From: an uncultured Tissierellia bacterium
GTDB taxonomy: Bacteria > Bacillota > Clostridia > Tissierellales > Peptoniphilaceae
DNA length: 26,072 nt
NCBI GenBank assembly: GCA_902489145.1
Contig: CABTYV010000015.1
Span: forward strand, 1-26,072
Direction of reading: 5' to 3'
The notes under the pieces: model-generated
Databases searched by the model: none
Told to the model about the DNA's origin: nothing
The model's input: the letters and a program-made list of their open reading frames with translations, nothing else
Translations under genes and position numbers: made by a program
Part shown: piece after piece, positions 22,958 to 26,072 of the stretch
Layout: every line of letters begins with the position of its first letter
Position numbering within the stretch: the first letter of the stretch is position 1

Positions 22958-24157
22958 ATGAGAATGATTGGTACGGTTGCCAGAGGGATCCGCACACCCA
23001 TTATTCGAGAGGGGGATGACCTACAGAAAATTGTGGTGGACAGCCTGCTTCAGGCCCAAGCCCAAGAGGGATTTTCCTTTCGAGACCGGGATGTAGTTTG
23101 CATGACCGAGGCGATCCTGGGCCGCGCCCAGGGCAACTATGCGACAATCGATCAGATGGCGGCAGACGTCCGTCAGAAATTTCCTTCGGGCGTAATCGGA
23201 CTTTACAATCCGATTTTCTCTCGGAACCGTTTTTCGATGAACCTGCGCGGCATCGCCCGCGGGGCGAAAAAGATCATCCTGCAGATGACCTATCCCTCCG
23301 ACGAGGTGGGCAATGAGCTCATTACAGTCGAACAGATGGATGAAGCGGGGCTGGATCCCTACACTGATGTTTTGACAGAGGCGCAGTTTTATGAATGCTT
23401 TGGCAATCTGGACCATCCCTTCACCGGGGTCGACTATGTTGCCTATTACAAGCGCATGATCGAGGAAGAAGGGGCGGAGGCAGAGATCTTTTTGGCCAAC
23501 AATCCCCGTGAGCTGGTCAAGCGGGTCAAGGACGTGCTGACCTGCGATATTCATACCAAGGAGCGGTCGAAGCGGCTCCTGAAAAAGGCGGGCGCAGAAC
23601 GCGTCTATGGGCTGGATGATATTTTGACGGAATCCATTCAGGGCTCCGGCTTCAACGAGTCCTATGGCCTTTTGGGCTCCAATAAGGCTTCGGAAGACCG
23701 GGTCAAGCTCTTCCCACGGGATTGTAAGCGCTTTGTCGAAGGGGTGGCTCAAGAGCTCAAAGAGAAGACCGGCAAGCAGATCGAAGTGATGATTTACGGC
23801 GATGGCGGCTTTAAAGATCCCCGTGGCGGCATTTGGGAGTTTGCGGATCCGGTGGTTTCACCGGGTTATACGGATGGCTTGGCGGGGCTGCCTAACGAGT
23901 TAAAGCTCAAATATCTGGCGGACAATGATTTCTCCGACCTGGCAGGAGAGGCCCTGCGCCAGGCGATTTCGGAGAAGATCAAAGCAAAGGATCAGGATTT
24001 AAAAGGGCGGATGGAATCAGAGGGGACGACCCCCAGACATCTGACCGATTTGTTGGGATCCCTGGCGGATCTCATGTCCGGTTCCGGAGATAAGGGGACG
24101 CCGGTGGTCTATATCCAGGGCTATTTTGACAATTTCACCAGCGAAGAAGCACTCTAG
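22958..24157 (+). CDS. CofE/F420-ligase family protein of unknown substrate
   Basis: A 399-residue protein resembling the coenzyme F420-0:gamma-glutamyl ligase family. The N-terminal part reads GTVARGIRTPIIREGDDL, DRDVVCMTEAILGRAQG and PIFSRNRFSMNLRGIARGAKKI; later come VMIYGDGGFKDPRGGIWEFADP and SPGYTDGL. The family attaches glutamate to an acceptor by an amide bond using nucleoside triphosphate. It is longer than methanogen CofE (about 250 residues). No F420 synthesis gene is visible, and Clostridia of this kind are not known F420 producers, so the acceptor is uncertain; folate has been proposed for a related chlamydial protein. AAGGAGG precedes the ATG. It appears to share a transcript with tRNA-Ala. 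Confidence 0.85.
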   Translation: MRMIGTVARGIRTPIIREGDDLQKIVVDSLLQAQAQEGFSFRDRDVVCMTEAILGRAQGNYATIDQMAADVRQKFPSGVIGLYNPIFSRNRFSMNLRGIARGAKKIILQMTYPSDEVGNELITVEQMDEAGLDPYTDVLTEAQFYECFGNLDHPFTGVDYVAYYKRMIEEEGAEAEIFLANNPRELVKRVKDVLTCDIHTKERSKRLLKKAGAERVYGLDDILTESIQGSGFNESYGLLGSNKASEDRVKLFPRDCKRFVEGVAQELKEKTGKQIEVMIYGDGGFKDPRGGIWEFADPVVSPGYTDGLAGLPNELKLKYLADNDFSDLAGEALRQAISEKIKAKDQDLKGRMESEGTTPRHLTDLLGSLADLMSGSGDKGTPVVYIQGYFDNFTSEEAL

Positions 24158-24175
24158 ACAAAATCGAAAACCCCA

Positions 24176-24204
24176 TTGAAAAAGCCCCCATGGCTCGGTA
24201 TGAT
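24176..24204 (+). promoter_or_regulatory. Promoter for the cysteine desulfidase gene, inside the upstream terminator
   Basis: TTGAAA (24176-24181), a 17-base spacer and TATGAT (24199-24204). The spacer holds the left arm of the terminator hairpin and the -10 lies in its loop. Transcription would begin near 24211, giving a leader of about 95 bases. Confidence 0.72.
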
Positions 24205-24224
24205 AGAATCATGGGGGCTTTCTT
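24181..24224 (+). terminator. Terminator of the CofE-family gene
   Basis: Perfect 12-base stem AAAGCCCCCATG/CATGGGGGCTTT with a 17-base loop. The T-rich tail is short (TTTCTT), so efficiency may be moderate. It overlaps the next promoter. Confidence 0.8.
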
Positions 24225-24252
24225 ACGATTGATAGGAAAACCTATGCATCTT

Positions 24253-24287
24253 AAAGGGGCGCAGGGCAGAAGACCCATTGGCCTTTT
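24253..24287 (+). other. Leader hairpin upstream of the desulfidase gene
   Basis: AAAGG (24253-24257) can pair with CCTTT (24282-24286), with GGG/CCC inside, followed by a short T run. It lies in the transcript leader about 20 bases before the start. No known riboswitch recognised. Confidence 0.25.
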
Positions 24288-24305
24288 CAAGCAAAGAGGG
24301 AGAGT

Positions 24306-25547
24306 ATGAAGGATTATACCGAATTTTTGAAACGAGAGCTGGTGCCGGCCCTCGGCTGTACGGAGCCGATTGCCCTTGCCTATTGTGCAGCGGTGGCCGG
24401 GGCGCAGATGAAGGATCGTCCGGACCGGATGGAGGCCATCGTATCGCGCAACATTTATAAAAATGCCCATTCCGTGACCGTTCCGGCCTGTGGCGGACGT
24501 CGGGGACTGGAAATTGCACTCGTAGCCGGCTGCTTTTTGGGCCATCCGGAAAAAAAGTTAGAGCTTCTGACCGATATCGACCAGGACCGGCTGGAGGAAA
24601 TGGATGAAAAGATTCGTTCCGGTTTTGTCCATTTGTCCTTCCATCCAAAGGAAGCAGGCGTCTATGTAGAAGTAAAGCTTTTCAATGCAAAGGAGCATTG
24701 CCGAGTCGTTCTCTCCGGCGCCCATGATCATATCAGCCGGATCGAATATAATGATCGGCTGGTGAAGGAGGATCCCCTGCCCGCCTCGGAGTGCGTCCTG
24801 GAGGAGATGAGCTTTCAGAAGATCCTGGATTTTGCCAACCACTGTGATTACAGGCCTCTTCAGGAGGTGCTGGACCGGCAGATCGAATGCAATCTCAAGG
24901 TGGCGGAGCAGGGGTTGGCAGGCAAATGGGGCTGTGAAATTGGCCGGACCTTGGTGGAAAATTATGCGGATTATGAGGACCGCCTCGTCGCTTATGGGGC
25001 GGCCGGATCGGATGCCAGGATGGGCGGCTGCGAGCTGCCCGTGGTGATCAACGCGGGCTCTGGGAACCAGGGCATTACCGTCTCGGTTCCGCTCACGATC
25101 TATGCGAGGGATCATGAGGTGGATCAGGAGACCTTCTATCGAGGGCTGATTTTGGCCAATTTGCTCAGCCTCTATATCAAACAGGGGGTCGGCAAGCTTT
25201 CGGCCTACTGTGGGGCTGTATCGGCGGCCTCCGCCAATGCCGTGGGGATCGCCTATCTGAAGGGGGACAGTGAGCAGGTGATGAAGGACACCCTTTCCAA
25301 TGCCCTGGCTGTGAACTCGGGGATCCTTTGTGATGGGGCCAAGGCCTCCTGCGCCATGAAGATCGCCTCCAGCCTGCGCAATGCTTTCCTGGCACTTAAA
25401 CAGGCAGAGCGGGGGACCTCCTTCCAAAAGGGAGACGGCATGGTCAAGGGAGATGTGGATGAAATGGTCCGTTCGGTCGGTATTATTGCCCGGGAGGGGA
25501 TGGAGCAGACCGATCAGGTCCTGTTAAATGTGATGATGGGCGACTAG
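24306..25547 (+). CDS. cyuA: Predicted L-cysteine desulfidase (CyuA/UPF0597, serine dehydratase alpha-like)
   Basis: Predicted iron-sulfur enzyme of 413 residues that breaks L-cysteine into pyruvate, ammonia and sulfide. The start PALGCTEPIALAY carries Cys18; SAYCGAVSA carries Cys302, and ILCDGAKASCAM carries Cys342 and Cys349. C18, C302 and C342 fit the three cluster-binding cysteines known in this family; the GAKASC segment is shared with serine dehydratase alpha chains. SGNQGITVSVPLTIYA is also typical. GAGGGAGAG lies before the ATG. It has its own promoter. The next gene, a dipeptidase, follows after 27 bases and could supply amino acids, including cysteine, from peptides; no transporter is seen. 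Confidence 0.9.
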   Translation: MKDYTEFLKRELVPALGCTEPIALAYCAAVAGAQMKDRPDRMEAIVSRNIYKNAHSVTVPACGGRRGLEIALVAGCFLGHPEKKLELLTDIDQDRLEEMDEKIRSGFVHLSFHPKEAGVYVEVKLFNAKEHCRVVLSGAHDHISRIEYNDRLVKEDPLPASECVLEEMSFQKILDFANHCDYRPLQEVLDRQIECNLKVAEQGLAGKWGCEIGRTLVENYADYEDRLVAYGAAGSDARMGGCELPVVINAGSGNQGITVSVPLTIYARDHEVDQETFYRGLILANLLSLYIKQGVGKLSAYCGAVSAASANAVGIAYLKGDSEQVMKDTLSNALAVNSGILCDGAKASCAMKIASSLRNAFLALKQAERGTSFQKGDGMVKGDVDEMVRSVGIIAREGMEQTDQVLLNVMMGD

Positions 25548-25574
25548 CAGGTCGAAGAAGGAAAAGAGGGGTCG

Positions 25575-26072
25575 ATGAATCAGGCATTATCGAACAAAAT
25601 CGCTGACATGCAGGAAGAAATTTTGGAAGGGATTGGCGGCGCGATCCAGATTGATTCCGTGATGGGGCCGGCCCAGCCGGGTGCGCCTTTTGGACCGGGG
25701 CCCAGGAAGGCCCTGGACTATGCCCTGGACCTGGCCAAAAAAATGGGCTTCCAGACGGGCAATGTGGATGATCAGGTAGGCTACGCAGAATGGGGCAGTG
25801 GGGACGAAATGATCGCCGTCCTGGGCCATTTGGATGTGGTGCCGGTCGATGGCACCTGGTCCTTTGATCCCTTCTTGGGACAGGTGGTGGACGGTGCGCT
25901 CTGCGGGCGGGGCTCCGTGGATGATAAGGGGATGGCCATTGGTGCGCTTTATGCGCTCCAGGCGATCCGGGATCTGGGGCTTAAGACCGACCGGAGGATC
26001 CGGGTGCTTTTCGGCACCAACGAGGAAAATGGATCGGCCTGCGTTAAGCATTATGTCACCTCCGGGCAGGAG
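25575..26072 (+). CDS. pepV: PepV-type M20 dipeptidase (partial, right edge)
   Basis: The first 166 residues of a zinc peptidase; family members have about 460. It starts MNQALSNKIADMQEEILEG with GAGGGG before the ATG. APFGPGPRKALDYAL is typical of PepV. Metal and catalytic motifs are GHLDVVP (H85, D87), RGSVDDKG (D116, D117) and GTNEENG (E150, E151). The frame is open to the last base. It probably cuts dipeptides in the cytoplasm and is likely cotranscribed with the desulfidase, 27 bases upstream. Confidence 0.93.
   Translation, partial: MNQALSNKIADMQEEILEGIGGAIQIDSVMGPAQPGAPFGPGPRKALDYALDLAKKMGFQTGNVDDQVGYAEWGSGDEMIAVLGHLDVVPVDGTWSFDPFLGQVVDGALCGRGSVDDKGMAIGALYALQAIRDLGLKTDRRIRVLFGTNEENGSACVKHYVTSGQE

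Noticed and set aside
24211..24305. Riboswitch in the leader of the desulfidase gene.
   Set aside because: Only short hairpins are visible and no conserved aptamer core that I know.
1..26072. CRISPR array, insertion sequence, prophage, toxin-antitoxin or defence system.
   Set aside because: I saw no spaced direct repeats, no transposase or integrase, and no small paired genes; almost every base lies in recognised housekeeping genes or their control regions.

Overview
This 26 kb window reads as ordinary chromosome from an anaerobic Gram-positive bacterium of the Clostridia type. The evidence is the six-gene Rnf complex in the order C-D-G-E-A-B, a DUF3048 (YerB-type) lipoprotein, the radC-mreBCD-PBP2 and rplU-prp-rpmA-obgE orders, an L27 with a cleavable N-terminal extension, a predicted L-cysteine desulfidase, strong Gram-positive ribosome binding sites, and tRNA genes without an encoded CCA. 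The DNA is GC-rich for this group (my impression, not computed). I cannot name the genus.

Layout. 1-1350: a broken end of a histidine-kinase-like gene, then a DUF3048 lipoprotein on the minus strand, the only complete minus-strand gene. 1351-5502: tRNA-Leu(CAA), then polA-coaE-lytic transglycosylase. 5503-10884: two tandem promoters, tRNA-Leu(GAG), a hairpin terminator and the rnfCDGEAB operon, closed by a strong terminator. 10911-12675: a strong promoter, then a NusG-domain-II membrane protein, a Gx-family membrane protein and radC. 12676-18584: mreB-mreC-mreD-PBP2, the wall-elongation set. 18585-21003: promoter and structured leader, then rplU-prp-rpmA, a terminator-like hairpin and obgE. 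21004-22724: guaB. 22760-24224: tRNA-Ala(CGC) and a CofE-family ligase homologue. 24176-26072: a predicted L-cysteine desulfidase and the start of a PepV-type dipeptidase cut by the window edge.

Function. Rnf couples ferredoxin oxidation to NAD+ reduction and ion pumping; RnfD and RnfG both carry the sequence context for covalent FMN, but the flavin transferase ApbE is not in the window. The Mre/PBP2 block builds lateral cell wall, yet its MreB has unusual nucleotide-site motifs and its PBP2 is very large. Prp should trim the L27 encoded next to it. No stretch over 300 bases lacks a gene; the largest gaps (5503-5676, 22594-22811) hold terminators and tRNA promoters. I found no CRISPR array, insertion sequence, prophage or clear new multigene system. 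The points most worth following are the trichomonad-type IMP dehydrogenase, the diverged MreB, the two tRNA genes that appear to lead protein operons, the promoter embedded in a terminator at 24176-24224, and the kinase remnant at the left edge.
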